From assembly GCA_973895155.1 (NCBI GenBank), contig OZ316892.1, forward strand, positions 310,001 through 374,000: a DNA stretch of 64,000 bases. Direction: 5' to 3'. This stretch comes from Marsupella aquatica. Its lineage: Eukaryota; Marchantiophyta. Below the pieces are notes generated by a model. The model did not search any database, was not told the origin of the DNA, and saw only the letters and a list, made by a program, of their open reading frames with translations. Shown piece after piece: positions 52,617 to 64,000 of this stretch. Position 1 is the stretch's first letter, and each line of letters begins with the position of its first letter. Made by a program: the position numbers and the translations under genes.

Positions 52617-55552
52617 TGTAAGAAACTCATCATTTTTTTGTTTTTTGTACAAGGATAGTAAGAAATACATTTTAGCATTAGTAAAGTACTTAGGGTTTGC
52701 AACCCTAAGTCATTAAGGAAGGATATTAGGAAATCATGGAAGGGAAAAATATGTTGTTCTAAGAAGATGTAAAGGGATAAGTGAGGTCTTTATGGTAGGG
52801 CAGCAAATATTCTTTCCTTAGTTAGGATAGGCGACTAAGTCGGGACCGGAAAATGACCCAACACCTGACATCTCATTTTTGGCTAATATTTCTCCCATGG
52901 GTGCGGGGAGGTCCCTAGGGAACTCTGAAAAATTATGAAGTGAAGTAGGGTCTCAACCTAGGAATTGTGAGTATTTTGGCTGAACTTAAAATAACCATCT
53001 AGCGGGTCCCAGAGAAATTAGCCAAGGGGTAGATATTTTTGGTTCGAGCTTAAAATTGGGTATAGTATAGCCCATAATATCCCTTGAAAGTCTAAGAAGT
53101 CGTTTATCAACTTTGGTTAGTTTTTGGGAGCACCTCAAAGATTGGGAAAAGTAATGCAACCTATAGATATGGGCAAACTTAGGTATTTTTAGAAAAGTCA
53201 GTGCGGGGTATTTAGCGCGTTTGACAAATTCAGGAGGGAGTCCTATGTCCAAGGATCCCATAACTATGCTCAGAAGTTCTTTTAGACCTATGGGTGATTT
53301 TTGGCATGGCTTTAAAAATGGCTAGTACAAAGTTTTCTCCCACGAGAGAACCAAATTTTTTCTAAGTGTGGAAACGCGACGACGCGGCTGTGACGAGGCT
53401 AGCACGAGGCAGGAAAGAGTCTAAGCACGAGGGCGGCTGCGAGTTGAGTGATTAGACTATGAAATCACATGGTGGAAAATCTATGGTGGGCTATTGTTGC
53501 TCCAGCACGAGATCGGCTAACTTAGGCAATGTGAAATTGATGCAGCAGCTGTCTAGTAAACGTGATCTCTGCCTGGATGTTGACAAATTGAGAAAGGGCA
53601 GGCACTACATAGGCTATAGAGCTTGCTGCCAAGGAAAACGTGGATGTTGCTGGCTGATTCACTCTACTGGCTGATTCAATGTACTGGCTGATTCAATCTA
53701 CGGGTAGGTAAGCTTGTGCTGAGTAAATTCAAAAGAGAATGGTTGGCAATTGAGAATCCATGTGCTGAGCATTGACCAACTGCTGCAATTTACAGCAGTT
53801 GTGAGCTATGGCTACTCTTGAGCAAATCAATCACAATCCAGCCTAACAATTAGAAGGGACTCAGTCATAAATCAGAGGAGAAGCTACTGCAAAAATCAGT
53901 CAAGCAATTAGTCAAGGAATCATCCTCAAATCAGCTGCACAATCAGGCACGATGCTAAGCTCTATAGCTTCTGGAAATACTGGACCTTATGAGGAACTCT
54001 CTCAGGTCGACACCTGGTATACACATAAGTGTAAACCAGGACCTATGATAGTGTAATTCGTAGCCCTTTTGCACATAAGGGATTGAGAGAAGGAAAATGC
54101 CATAACTTGAGCTAGGGGCATCCGTTGGGACCCATATTTTTTGTGCCGATTCAAGGGAAGGTAAAGCATCGTTGAGTGAAGGTAGAAACCCAGGAAAAGA
54201 AATACCCAGAGATATTTTAACCGTCGCCATGGGGGGGTCCCACTAGTTTGCAAACGGGAGCTGCCAAGGGGGAATGAATACCAGATGTAGGGCCAAACAT
54301 TTTGGGTACTCATACCACTTTAGTAAGGCTCTAGGGAAGGGTACTTACCTTTGGTCGAAGGTGCAAGGCCATCAAGTTAATAGAAGTGAGTATAGAGGGT
54401 AGTTTGCTTAGGGTAGTATAAGGGGTACAAGTCAAATAAGGCCAACTTTGACTAGGCATAACTTTGGACTCAAGTACTCTTTTTGCGAGCTTTCAAGTGC
54501 GTTGGAAAGCTGATGAAGAGGACCATAAGTGGGAGCAGGTTTGGAGGTCAAAGCATGCAACTCATGTGTGGCATATTCCAGGGCTTGGAAGGAGTCAAGC
54601 AATAGGTTGTAGAGTGAGCTATGAACTATAGTTTGGACTTGGTGTGTTAGGAGGACTTGGGGGAGGTATAGTTGGACCCCAGGTCAAGCTTGTTGTGGTG
54701 TGAAAGGAGAAGAGTATATAAGGTGGAAGATTTCATTTGTTGAGGACCAGAAGTCTCATTCTTAAGTGTAAGCTCTACCTTGCAAGTTGGGGCTAAGATT
54801 GAGAAGGGGAAGGAGGTCCATGCTTAGTGTGGAGAGTGTGTAGTGACCTTTTATGTAAGGATTGAGTATACAATAAAAGGATTCTTCCAATCTTCATTGT
54901 GACCACTAAGTGTGACTAAATGTGAAGTGTTTGAGAGCAAGAGAAGAGTCCATGCTAGGATGCAATCTTGGTCTAATCGTGAAGGGGATGTGCTGGTACA
55001 CAACCAAGGCTAGGGAGGCAAGGTTAAGGTGGAGCACTACTTTGGGGTTTAGAGAGGATTGTATCTTGAGGGTGGAAAGTACCTTGCTTTGGGTGAGAAC
55101 CAAGAGGAAGAGTTCTTTGCAAGAAGAGTTTTTCTAGAGCTCAAGGGGGTGTGTGGACCAAAACCAAGGCCAGGGGGGGCAAGGTTAAGGGGTAACACTA
55201 CCTTGAGGATCTTGAGGGGACTTAAGCTTGAAGAGAAAAGTACTTGGGGTTCTTGGGTGTTTGTTTTAGGGTCTACTCTAAGGTGACAACTTGGAGTGGA
55301 TATCCCCCTTGCTAATCCTTGGAGTAGAGGAGAGAGAAAGAGTGGGAGTGCAAAAGTAGTCAAGGTGACTACCTCTCTAGAAGTGGAGAGTTGAAACTAC
55401 TTGTGTATGATGTACTTAGACCTTGCATGCACATTTCAGAAGTTTTGTCAATCCTTTGTGACCCTGGTATGACATGGAGCAAGTATTAGGTAGTTTTTTA
55501 GGGGAAAAGATGCTTAAGCTCCTTGACAAGTGTTTGACAGAGTTATGCCCCC
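52617..55552 (+). repeat. Family B-related LTR (~2.9 kb), no internal region
   Basis: Aligns along its length with the LTR at 12001-13988 on the opposite strand: outer end, GGGTCT(C/T)AACCTAGGA near 52950, GGCACGAGG-type motifs near 53400, TATA at 54714, and the inner end TTAAGCTCCTTGACAAGTGTTTGACA at 55514-55539. About 53480-54430 has no counterpart in the other copy. No primer site follows, so this is a solo or truncated LTR. The ends are approximate. Confidence 0.72.
54714..54721 (+). promoter_or_regulatory. TATA box of family B-related LTR
   Basis: AGTATATAAGG, at the same place as the box at 12853 in the other LTR, with conserved sequence downstream. Confidence 0.6.
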
Positions 55553-56597
55553 GCAACCGAGAGAGGGTACTCACTACTGCGCTAACCCGAGTTACATAGC
55601 TAACCCGAGTTCGGCTAACCTAGCTATCCTATCTAACCCGAGTAGAGCTAATCCGTGGTCTCGAGTTAGGCGCTACCCACTATCCACTAACCTAGGCTAA
55701 GCTGAGCCCGAACCCGAGCTTGCCTATGATAACCCGAGCCCGAGTTTAGGCTAACCCAAGTTCAGTCTAACCCGGGATCAATCTAATCCAAACCCGGGTT
55801 AAGCCTAAGTTGAAGCCGTGCTGACCTGAGCTAAGCTGAAGTCGTGCTTACCTGAGCTAAGCTGAAGCGTTGCTTACCTAAGCTAAGCAGTGGCCGAGCT
55901 TGGGTTAACCCGAACTAAAGCCGAATCCGCTAATTCCGGTCACAAGTTAACCCGTCACACTAATCAGGCCGTATCTTCCTTAATACACCTCTATTTCTCG
56001 AGTGTTTTATATCGATTTTACTCGCCTTGACCAGATCTTTCCAATGCTCTTTACAGATCCGGATTTGGTGACATATTGAAAGAGATATGGTCGCCGACCA
56101 CCCGCGACATAGCTTTTATTTCCCTACTCTTAATGCCATGATTGCCCTTATTCTTGCCATCTTGCTAATTGTTATGCAATATCAATAGCTACTCCTTGCA
56201 TATAGCAACCTACTTAATCAGATTACAGAATAAGGACCATGTCATTGGCGTCACAAGTTGTTACCGAGTGAGTCGTGATGAGAGAAGGAGGCATTCAGGT
56301 TTTTCTCACAAGCTATGGAGCTTGTTCCCATCTGAACCGGGATTCTCTTCATGACGTCCAACTCGGTGGAAGAAATGCGAAGTGCTAGGGCTCAATAGAG
56401 AGTTAACGATGAGGCGGTCATTTTGAGCCCGGGTTTGGCACTTGACGCGGAGTGAAGGCGTCGTGGTGGAAGTTTAGTCTTTGCTGAGCTTGCAGACTGT
56501 GCCGGTGCAATTCAATAACTTTTCCCGTCGGCGGTCATCATTTTTACTCATGGAATCGTCGATGGCAAGGTGAGAAATTGAAATTTTCTTTTAAAGG
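55553..56597. other. Noncoding DNA with a degenerate CTAACCCGAG repeat
   Basis: 55590-55960 is built from diverged CTAACCCGAG(TT) and GAGCTAAGCTGAAG units in direct and occasional inverted order. The copia-1 LTR (50210-50270) contains similar but weaker TAGGCTAACTCAGG words. The rest (55960-56597) shows nothing I can identify. Confidence 0.55.
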
Positions 56598-57548
56598 TTG
56601 ACCACTTTTGGATTTTTAAAGGGGTTACTTCACCCCTTATGTGTACCCTGTGTGTGTATACACACAGGGTCGGCCTCACCCCCTCCCTTATACCGTCGCC
56701 TCCCCCTCCCTCCTGCCTTCAGACTCCGCCTTGCCACAACCGCGGCATGCAACGCCGGTCGGCGCTTAAGCCGCCGTCGTAGCCAAGCCACTCCCCTTTG
56801 TCGGTCACCCTTGCACCCCCATCGCTTCCCTCGCGACCCCGCTTGCCCTATGGCTCGTCCCCCTGCCGGCCCTGCCCTCCCTTTCGCGACCTACCAGTCG
56901 CCCGTTGCCCCTCCCTCCTCACTTTTTACCGTACGCGGCTGCGTACGTAGCTGCCTATGTATCCCATGGGCGTACCCCCGGCCATACGCCCTTTGTCCCC
57001 GACCCTTATACCACATATTTTTTGATAAGGGGCTTAACACCCCCTTTAAGGGCCTATTTTTAACCATTTTTTTCTTCCTCTTGTTCTCCCTTGTGTCGGG
57101 ACCTGCCACCCTTTGTTTTAAGCGCTTTGATAGGGGGAACGGCCCCTTGTAAGACCTGTCGGACTGTGCGGGAATATTCCCAAAAAACAAGGAGCTGTTT
57201 TTTGGCCTTCCAACAAAGATTTTGTGCGCCGAATGGTAACTTTTAAAGTTCTTTTTTGGTGAGGTCATAGCCACTGGTCGGAGTTAGCAACGTGGCGCAC
57301 AAATCAAATCGCAATTTTGACAATGGGTTGTCATTGGTATTTTGGTTATTCCCTAAGGTGGTCAAAACGGGGGAATTTCCCAAGGTTTTACCCACCCCAA
57401 CCAAAATTTGAATAACTTTTCCGTCGAATTTTAAATTTGATTTTGGCTTTCAGTATTGGACTCCTAGCTTTGTGGGCTACGCGGCGGTTTTGAGTTTTGA
57501 GGTTTATGAGAAGTTTCAAAAAAAGACATTTTTTTGTGATTGTTTCAT
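56598..57548. other. Noncoding, C-rich then AT-rich; probable end of copia-1 leader
   Basis: 56640-57000 is C-rich and begins near a hairpin (arms ACCCTGTGTGT/ACACACAGGGT, 4-base loop, about 56645-56670). 57150-57548 is AT-richer and runs into the copia-1 gag start, so at least this part is likely leader. Open frames here lack codon structure or domains. Confidence 0.4.
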
Positions 57549-58293
57549 ATGAGTGACTCGAAGAATAATGGAAGAATTAGCGTTGGTGGAGCTTTAGGAT
57601 CGCGACGATCAGATGGTGAGTTTGAGGAGGAGATGCTACTGTTTGAGGAGGAACTAGTATCATCGGTATGATCACCAATGCGGCGTGCAGTGGAGGAAGT
57701 TGTACTACTACCAGAGCTGTCGGTAGTGGGGAAGAAGAGGCAGATGGCTAGATTTGGAGGAATAAAGTTTGAGGTGGAGAAGTACGATGGTCGTACTCAT
57801 TACTTGCTATGGTAGAAGCAAGTGAAGGGTGTTCTTTGGGCCATGGGCTTAGCTCATTTGCTCTCATTGCAAGAGCAGTATGATGGAGAAGAGGAGATCT
57901 CAGAGAAGCAATGGAGATAGGAGCAAGTGATTGTTGTCAATGCAGTGATGCTTTATCTCAAGCCGCATATCATCAAGAAGTTGGATGATTATGCGGATTG
58001 CGCATCACTGTTCAAGTCTCTAAGAGAGAAGTACCACCGGGAAGATGCGTCAGAACGTGAACCATGGAAGACCAGCGCAACGCACAAATAGGCAGAACAG
58101 ATTTAGATCTACATCACGGGGGAGATCTAAATCCAGAGGGAAATTGCAAGAGAGGAAGCCTCTTGCATGTTTGAGATGTGGCAAGCCTGGCCACATGAAA
58201 TGGGATTGTCGAGTAAAGAACCCTACTGCATCAGCTAACTCGGCATCAAGCGCACATGAGATAGATTTACTCGATGATGATGACATATTATGA
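57549..58293 (+). pseudogene. Copia-1 Gag
   Basis: ATG at 57549. The capsid-like region has FGGIKFEVEKYDGRTHYLLW and ends KSLREKYHRED. The zinc knuckle CLRCGKPGHMKWDC lies near 58170. In-frame stops at 57669 (TGA), 57813 (TAG) and 57918 (TAG), and a frame change near 58040 separates the knuckle from the capsid part. A TGA at 58291 separates it from protease, where copia elements normally read straight on. Confidence 0.8.
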
Positions 58294-61252
58294 TGTCAAG
58301 GTTTTGCTCTCAACGTAGTGTCAAATCCAGGTAGTGATGACTGGATTCTAGATAGTGCATGTACTTTTCACATTTGTTCTAGAAGAGATTTTTTTAGTTC
58401 TTACACGGTTTCCAACGGGTCAGTGTTGATGGGAAATGGAATCCCATGTCAAGTAGTTGGACTTGGATCTGTTAGATTTCAGATGTTTGATGGTGCTGTA
58501 AGAACGTTGAGGAATGTGAGACATATTCCTAGCATGATGAAAAATCTCATTTCACTTGGAGTTTTAGAAGCAAATGGCCATTGGTGGAGTTCTGCTAATG
58601 GTGTCCTTCAGGTTTCAACTGGTACTAAAGTTGTATTGAAGAAAAAGAGACATAAAAATCTATACGCTTTGGAGGGCAATGTAGTCTGTGATGAAGCCAA
58701 TGTAACCTTATCTCATGAGACGACCCGGCTATGGCACTTCCGCTTGGGCCACATGAGTGAAAAAGGTTTGGTTATTCTTCAGAAAAAGGGATTACTTTCT
58801 AATTTGCAATCTTGTAAGTTGGAATTCTGTGAACATTGTGTGCTTGGGAAGCAGCACAGAAAACCCTTTGGATTTGGAACTCACACCAGCAAGAAGGTAC
58901 TTGAGTATGTACATAGTGATGTGTGGGGTCCAGCCCCTACTCCCTCACATTCTGGACGGTTATACTATGTCACGTTCATAGATGATTACTCAAGGTATGT
59001 GTGGATATACTTTCTACACAATAAGTCTGATGTTTTTGCCACTTTTAAAGAGTGGAAAGCCCAAGTTGAGAATCAGACTGGTAATAAGGTGAGATATCTT
59101 TGATCGGATAGCGGCACTGAATACAGTTCCGAGGAATTTGGAACGTATTGTAAGGAGCAAGGGATTACCCGCCATCTCACAATAAGTTATACTCCTCAAC
59201 AGAATGGTGTTTCTGAGAGGCTCAACCAAACACTATTGGAACGCTCGAGGAGTATGTTGAGTCAATCATGCTTACCACATGAGTTTTGGGCTAAAGCTGT
59301 CAACATTGCAGCTTATTTGGTAAAATTTTCTCCATCCAGTTCTATTGGATTCAAGACGCATTTAAAATGAGGTACGGGCGTCCAACAGATTACTCACATC
59401 TGAGGATTTTTGGATGTGATGTTTATGTGCTTACACCTTCCCAGCTTCGATCCAAGTTGGAGACCAAGTCAAAGAAGTGCATTTTCCTTGGCTATCAGAA
59501 AGGTGTGAAGGCTTATCGGTTATGGGATCCAGTAACCTATAAACTAATTGTCAGTAGAGATGTGTCCTTTAATGAATCCAGATCATCAAAGGAGGGGGAG
59601 AGTTCTCAAGACTCCCATACTAACAAGGGGGGATCTCCCATCCTGGACCGGGTTGAGGGGGAGATTAGTCATGATGATGTTCATAACAGGAGAGATGGAG
59701 AATCTCTAGGCTTGGAGTTGGTTCTTGTGTTGGAACAAGAGGAGCAGATTGTTGCTGGGGTACCTCAAATTCATCCAGCAACAACAGATCAACCTGAGTC
59801 ATCTACTAGAAGAACTTCTAGTCGTTCTACTAGAGCTCCTATCAGGTATGGTCAATGGGCAGACTCATCTAAGCTGGATGATATTGACATTGCACCTAAT
59901 GATGATATGGCTTTGATCTTGGAAGAAGGAGAGCCTTCTTCGTACAGTGAGGCTTGTGCTTCAGAGCATAAGCATGAGTGGAACGCAACAATGTAGAGGG
60001 AGTTGCAATCTTTGAGTGACAACAAGACATGGGACCTGGTGGAGCTTCCAAGAGGTCAGCAAGTGGTAGACAGCAAGTGGATTTACAAGTTGAAGGACAG
60101 TCCTTCAGAGGGTGGAGACAAGATCTACAAGGCAAGGCTTATTGCCAAGGATTCACTTAGGAGAAAGGAGTGGATTACAATGAGGTCTTTTCACCGGTGG
60201 CTAAGTATTTCATAATTCGGATCTTGTGTCAGCTTATTGTATTTCTTGGTCTGGTGATGGATCAGATGGACGTTGTTACTGCTTTTCTCTATGGCAACTT
60301 GGAAGAGATGATCTTCATGAGACAGCCAGTAGGCTTTATGAAGAAGGGCCAAGAGAACTTAGTTTGCAAATTGCTCAAGTCCTTGTATGGATTGAAGCAA
60401 GCTCCTAGACAGTGGAACAAGCGGTTTGATGATTTCATGTTTGCTCAAGGTTTTACAAGGATGGTGTATGATCCTTGTGTGTATACAAAATCAGTCAAGA
60501 ATGATGTGTTTGGTTTCATCACTGTGGTTCTCTATGTGGATGACATGCTAATTGTGGCTAAAGATCAATCTGAGGTTGACAGACTCAAGACGACATTGAG
60601 TTCTAAATTCAGGATGAAGGATCTTGGTAAGGCCAAGAGGATCTTAGGGATGGAGATTTTTAGGAACTCTGACACTGGATAGTTGTGCTTGAATCAAGGT
60701 AAGTATGCAAGGAAGGTACTTGCACGATTCAACATGGAGGATTGTAAGCCAGTGAGTATTCCTTTAGCTTCACATTTCAAGTTATCATCGGCTTTCTCTC
60801 CAACGGATGCTGTGGAGAAAGGTTTGATGCTAAGATTCCTTATGAGAAGGCAGTAGGCAGTCTGATGTATTTGATAACTTGTACTAGGCCTGACTTGGCC
60901 CTAGCAATGGGCAAGGTTAGCAGATTCATGTCAAATCCAGGGAAGGTACATTGGGAAGCTGTGAAATGGATTCTCAGGTATCTAAAGGGAACACAAGACT
61001 ATGGATTACTATTTGATGCCAGATCAGATAGAACGTTAGTTGGCTATGTAGATTCTGACTATGGAGGCTGTCTGGATACAAGGAGGTCTACAACTGGGTA
61101 TGTGTTTACTCTTGGAGGAGGCTGTATCAGTTGGAAATCTACCTTGCAGAAGTGTATATCTCAGTCTACTATAGAAGCAGAGTATGTTGCAGCAGCAAAA
61201 GCAGCAAAGGAAGCAATTTGGTTGGACAAGTTGATCGCAAAGATGGGTTTAG
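58294..61252 (+). pseudogene. Copia-1 Pol: protease, integrase, RT, partial RNase H
   Basis: Copia order. Protease near 58345 (DWILDSACTFH). Integrase with HHCC (HFRLGHMS, CEHCVLGKQ) and catalytic residues in HSDVWGP, SDSGTEY (59107) and QNGVSERLNQ. RT with FLYGNLEEMIFMRQP, LYGLKQAPRQW and LYVDDMLIVAKD (near 60535). RNase H starts but ends at IWLDKLIAKMG because copia-2 begins at 61253. Lesions: TGA at 59101 (likely CGA before), frame changes near 59370 and 60150-60170, a TAG at 59995, a TAG near 60680, and another shift near 60830. Confidence 0.88.
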
Positions 61253-61673
61253 TGTTGAGCATAGACAACGATCGCAACGGCAAGCCCATGAACCATCCAA
61301 CGCACAATAGTCGACACAAGAGATACGTGGTTCACCTCCTTGAGGCTACGTCCACGGGAACACACAAGAGAGCTTTACTGAACTCTAAGCCCGTCGGCTA
61401 TACCGAGTCTCCACAGTGTAAGCTCTCCATATCTCTCAAGTGGCTCCATAACAATGAGCCTTGGTTCTACCTCTCCAAGCACACATGCCTCTTATGATAT
61501 AGTGTGCAACTTAGTTGTACCTAACCACATAGTTGTACCTAATCACGTAGTTGTACCTAACCACATAGTTGTACCTAATCACGTAGTTGTACCTAACCAC
61601 GTAGTTGTACCAACCCACGTTGTTGTACCAACCACGTCATACCTAACCTAGACGTAAGAGTAAATACCCAACA
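61253..61673 (-). repeat. 3' LTR of copia-2 (421 bp)
   Basis: On the minus strand starts TGTTGGGTATTTACTC (61673) and ends GCTCAACA (61253). It follows a polypurine tract (AAGGGGAAGAT, minus strand, 61684-61674). It inserts into copia-1 RNase H; TTTAG at 61248-61252 would be one copy of the 5-base target. It carries an internal tandem repeat. Confidence 0.85.
61505..61630. repeat. 18-bp tandem repeat in copia-2 LTR
   Basis: About seven units of TAGTTGTACCTAACCACR, the last two more diverged (GTTGTACCAACCCACG). It lies in the U3 side of the LTR (minus strand). The copia-1 LTR lacks this array. Confidence 0.88.
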
Positions 61674-61864
61674 ATCTTCCCCTTGACTCTGGTCTAGGGG
61701 AGAGTAATACTGCCAATGTATATGATCCCTCAGCGGGAAGTTCTGGACAGAAACCAAACCGGTTTCCCTCTCTAACTAGAGCAAACCAGAACTAAGCCGT
61801 AGCCTAATACATAGGAATGAGGAAGAGCATATATCAGTAATTACAATGAATGTTTAAGAAAACT
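61674..61864 (-). other. Copia-2 untranslated stretch with polypurine tract
   Basis: Lies between the pol stop codon and the 3' LTR. The purine run next to the LTR serves plus-strand priming. No other feature. Confidence 0.6.
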
Positions 61865-64000
61865 CTACTTGTGATGCAATTGCAAAACCTGCAATACGTC
61901 ACGGTGTCTAGAGAAACTCTCCAAAGGAATCACTTTGGTAAATGCGTCAGCCGGGTTGAGTTTACCATCAATCTTGACTAGCTCAAACAAATTATCAGAC
62001 ACAGCCTGCCTGATAAAATGGTACCTGACGTCAATGTGCTTCACTCTGCTGTCCATCACCTGGTTCACAGCAAGGTGGAGCGCACTTTGACTATCACAAT
62101 GGAGCTTCACATTCCCCTGTGGCAATCCCATTTCAGTGATAAGTCTATCCAACCAAATCGCTTCCTTTGCTGCTTCCGCAGCTGCAACATACTCCGCTTC
62201 TGTAGTAGACTGAGCAATACACTTCTGCAAAGTAGACCTCCAACTTATGCATCCACCGCCAAGTGTGAACACGTATCCTGTTGTTGATCTCCTTCGGTCC
62301 AAATCTTGTCCATAGTCAGAATCTACATAGCCAATCAATGATCTAGCATTCTTTGCATTCGCATCAAATAAAAGACCATGATCCACGGTACCCTTCAAGT
62401 ACCTGATAATCCACTTCACTGCTTCCCAGTGTACCTTCCCTGGATTCGACATGTACCTGCTCACCTTGCCCATAGCCATGGCAAGATCAGGTCTAGTGCA
62501 AGTCATCAAATACATGAGACTCCCTACTGCCTTGTCATATGGAACCTTTGACATCAACCCCTTCTCTGTGTCATCCGTAGGACAGAACGCTGATGATAAC
62601 TTGAAGTGTGGAGCCAACGGGGTACTTACTGGCTTGCTATTCTCCATGTTGAACCTTGCAATTACCTTCCTCGCATAACTGCTCTGCGTCAACCATAGCT
62701 TGCCAGCCTCCAAGTCCCTAGTGATCTCCATACCCAAAATCCTCTTAGCTGGCCCTAAGTCCTTCATCTTAAACTCTGCACTAAGCAGTGCCTTGAGTTT
62801 AACAATCTCAGACCTATCCTTGGCTGCAATTAGCATGTCATCCACATAAAGTACTAAAATAATGAACCCAAAGACAACATTCTTCACCGGTTTCAAATAC
62901 ACACAAGGGTCAAATACACTTCTGTGAAAACCTTGTGACCGAATCCAATCGTCAAACCGCTTGTTCCACTGTCTTGGTGACTGCTTCAACCCATACAAGG
63001 ATTTCAGCAATCTGCAAACCAATTCCTCCTGTCCTCTCTTCACAAAACCTAGCGGTTGTCTCATGAAGATCACCTCTTCCAATGTGCCATAGAGGAAAGC
63101 TGTGACAACATCCATCTGATCTAGGAGCAGACCAAACATTACAACAAGTACACACAATAGTCGTATTGTAGAGTACTTAGCAACTGGTGAGAAGACCTCA
63201 TTGTAATCCACACCTTTCTCTTGTGTGAATCCCTTTGCTACCAATCTAGCCTTGTAGACCTTCGATCCACCTCCTATGGAATTATCCTTCAGCTTGTAAA
63301 TCCACTTGCTGTCCACCATTTGCTGACCCTTAGGCAGCTTAACAAGCTCCCAAGTTTTGTTGTCCTTTAGTGACTGCATCTCCGTTTGCATTGCTGCAGT
63401 CCACTTCTGCTTCTCTTTTGAAGCACTTGCCTCATGAAATGAAGAAGGTTCTCCTTCTTCCAAAATTAACGCATCACCCTCATCATCAGCTGTAAAATCA
63501 TCCTCTTGCAGTTGAGATGAATCAACCCACTGTCCATACCTTGATGGAGCGCGTACAGTGCGACCAGATGTTCTTCTAGCCGATGACTCCGGTTGATCTG
63601 CGTGTGCTGGTACAATTTGAAGCTCAACAGCATCCACTTGTTGCTCACCAGCATCAACAAACTCCTCTGGTTCCTCTGGCATAGGAACCAGCTCCATAAT
63701 TGGAGCAACTCCTTCTCTCCGGTCATGCACCTCATAACCAATCTCCCCCTCAACGAGATCCAGGATAGGAGATTTTCCTTTGTCAGTACGGGAGACCTGA
63801 GTATTCTCCCCCTCCTTCAATAATCTGGATTCATTGAAGGAAACATCCCTACTGACAACGAGCTTACAGGCAATAGGATCCCATAGCCTATAGGCTTTCA
63901 CACCACTCTGGTACCCAAGAAAAACACATTTCCTGGAGGTAGGATCCAACTTGGTCCTATTCTGCTTTGGTGTGAGAGCATATGCATCACTTCCAAAAAT
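61865..64000 (-). CDS. Copia-2 Pol, C-terminal part (runs off right edge)
   Basis: Open from the window edge to the stop at 61865. It begins within the integrase C-terminal region (KCVFLGYQSGVKAYRLWDP near 63920), then a linker, RT (DSKWIYKLKD, FLYGTLEEVIFMRQPLGF, LYGLKQSPRQW, catalytic LYVDDMLIAAKD near 62850) and a complete RNase H (STTEAEYVAAAEAAKEAIWL, LHCDSQSALHL, VKHIDVRYHFIR). No stop or shift is seen in 700 codons. It inserted into the decayed copia-1 and is younger. Gag, protease, the integrase core and the 5' LTR lie outside. Confidence 0.92.
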   Translation of the reverse strand: MFGSDAYALTPKQNRTKLDPTSRKCVFLGYQSGVKAYRLWDPIACKLVVSRDVSFNESRLLKEGENTQVSRTDKGKSPILDLVEGEIGYEVHDRREGVAPIMELVPMPEEPEEFVDAGEQQVDAVELQIVPAHADQPESSARRTSGRTVRAPSRYGQWVDSSQLQEDDFTADDEGDALILEEGEPSSFHEASASKEKQKWTAAMQTEMQSLKDNKTWELVKLPKGQQMVDSKWIYKLKDNSIGGGSKVYKARLVAKGFTQEKGVDYNEVFSPVAKYSTIRLLCVLVVMFGLLLDQMDVVTAFLYGTLEEVIFMRQPLGFVKRGQEELVCRLLKSLYGLKQSPRQWNKRFDDWIRSQGFHRSVFDPCVYLKPVKNVVFGFIILVLYVDDMLIAAKDRSEIVKLKALLSAEFKMKDLGPAKRILGMEITRDLEAGKLWLTQSSYARKVIARFNMENSKPVSTPLAPHFKLSSAFCPTDDTEKGLMSKVPYDKAVGSLMYLMTCTRPDLAMAMGKVSRYMSNPGKVHWEAVKWIIRYLKGTVDHGLLFDANAKNARSLIGYVDSDYGQDLDRRRSTTGYVFTLGGGCISWRSTLQKCIAQSTTEAEYVAAAEAAKEAIWLDRLITEMGLPQGNVKLHCDSQSALHLAVNQVMDSRVKHIDVRYHFIRQAVSDNLFELVKIDGKLNPADAFTKVIPLESFSRHRDVLQVLQLHHK

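Noticed and set aside
55590-55960. Interstitial telomere repeat
   Set aside because: The CTAACCC-like word lacks the regular CCCTAAA 7-base period; units are longer and end in GAG.
56598-57152. 184-codon plus-strand frame rich in Pro/Arg
   Set aside because: Follows C-rich composition, no domain, no conserved copy; probably chance.
58050-58286. Minus-strand frame over the copia-1 knuckle
   Set aside because: Antisense shadow of the gag zinc knuckle region.

Overview
This is plant nuclear DNA made almost entirely of transposable elements. I found no host gene and no tRNA, rRNA or CRISPR. Evidence for a land plant: Ty1/copia elements with a TGGTATCAGAGC (initiator-Met tRNA) primer site, non-chromodomain Ty3/gypsy elements with TGGCGC-type primer sites, long LTRs, GT-AG introns and deep nesting of insertions. 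I cannot name the species. A repeat-rich non-seed plant is possible, but that is only an impression.

Layout. 1-6046 (-): 5' end of a gypsy element (family A) with a 4.66-kb LTR; it sits in the pol gene of a second gypsy element. 6047-13988 (-): that second element (family B), with pol, gag, primer site and a ~2-kb LTR. 13989-16667 (+): older, diverged family A LTR fragment carrying a small LINE-like insertion. 16668-31394: two decayed copies, tail to tail, of one DNA transposon family. 31395-46939 (+): complete 15.5-kb family A element. 46940-50023: inverted scraps of family A LTR around an unrecognised broken ORF. 50181-61252 (+): a copia element (copia-1) whose leader appears interrupted by LTR sequences, including a ~2.9-kb family B LTR. 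61253-64000 (-): a younger copia element (copia-2) that cuts copia-1 inside its RNase H region and runs off the window.

The most unusual region is 16.7-31.4 kb. Each transposon copy has a MULE-like transposase gene (N-terminal domain, Cys/His finger, DDE-like core, C-terminal SWIM finger). A second, multi-exon gene is transcribed divergently from it. Its first exon resembles a ParB-type domain. In the longer copy it continues into, or is followed by, a circularly permuted N4/N6-type amino-methyltransferase-like region. About 21 copies of a short interrupted palindrome, consensus TAGCGCCNGGCGCTA, lie in the promoters, introns and flanks of these copies. I see no cluster of it elsewhere in the window. 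Transposase, ParB/methylase-like accessory protein and dispersed palindrome together look like a self-contained recognition or modification system. Both copies are now broken by frameshifts and stops.

A second unusual feature is that each family A LTR contains one long reading frame of about 1,207 codons for a coiled-coil protein. The three long LTR copies are disrupted at different places, so the ancestral frame was probably intact. The 3' LTR of the complete element is a mosaic with a block from a diverged subfamily.
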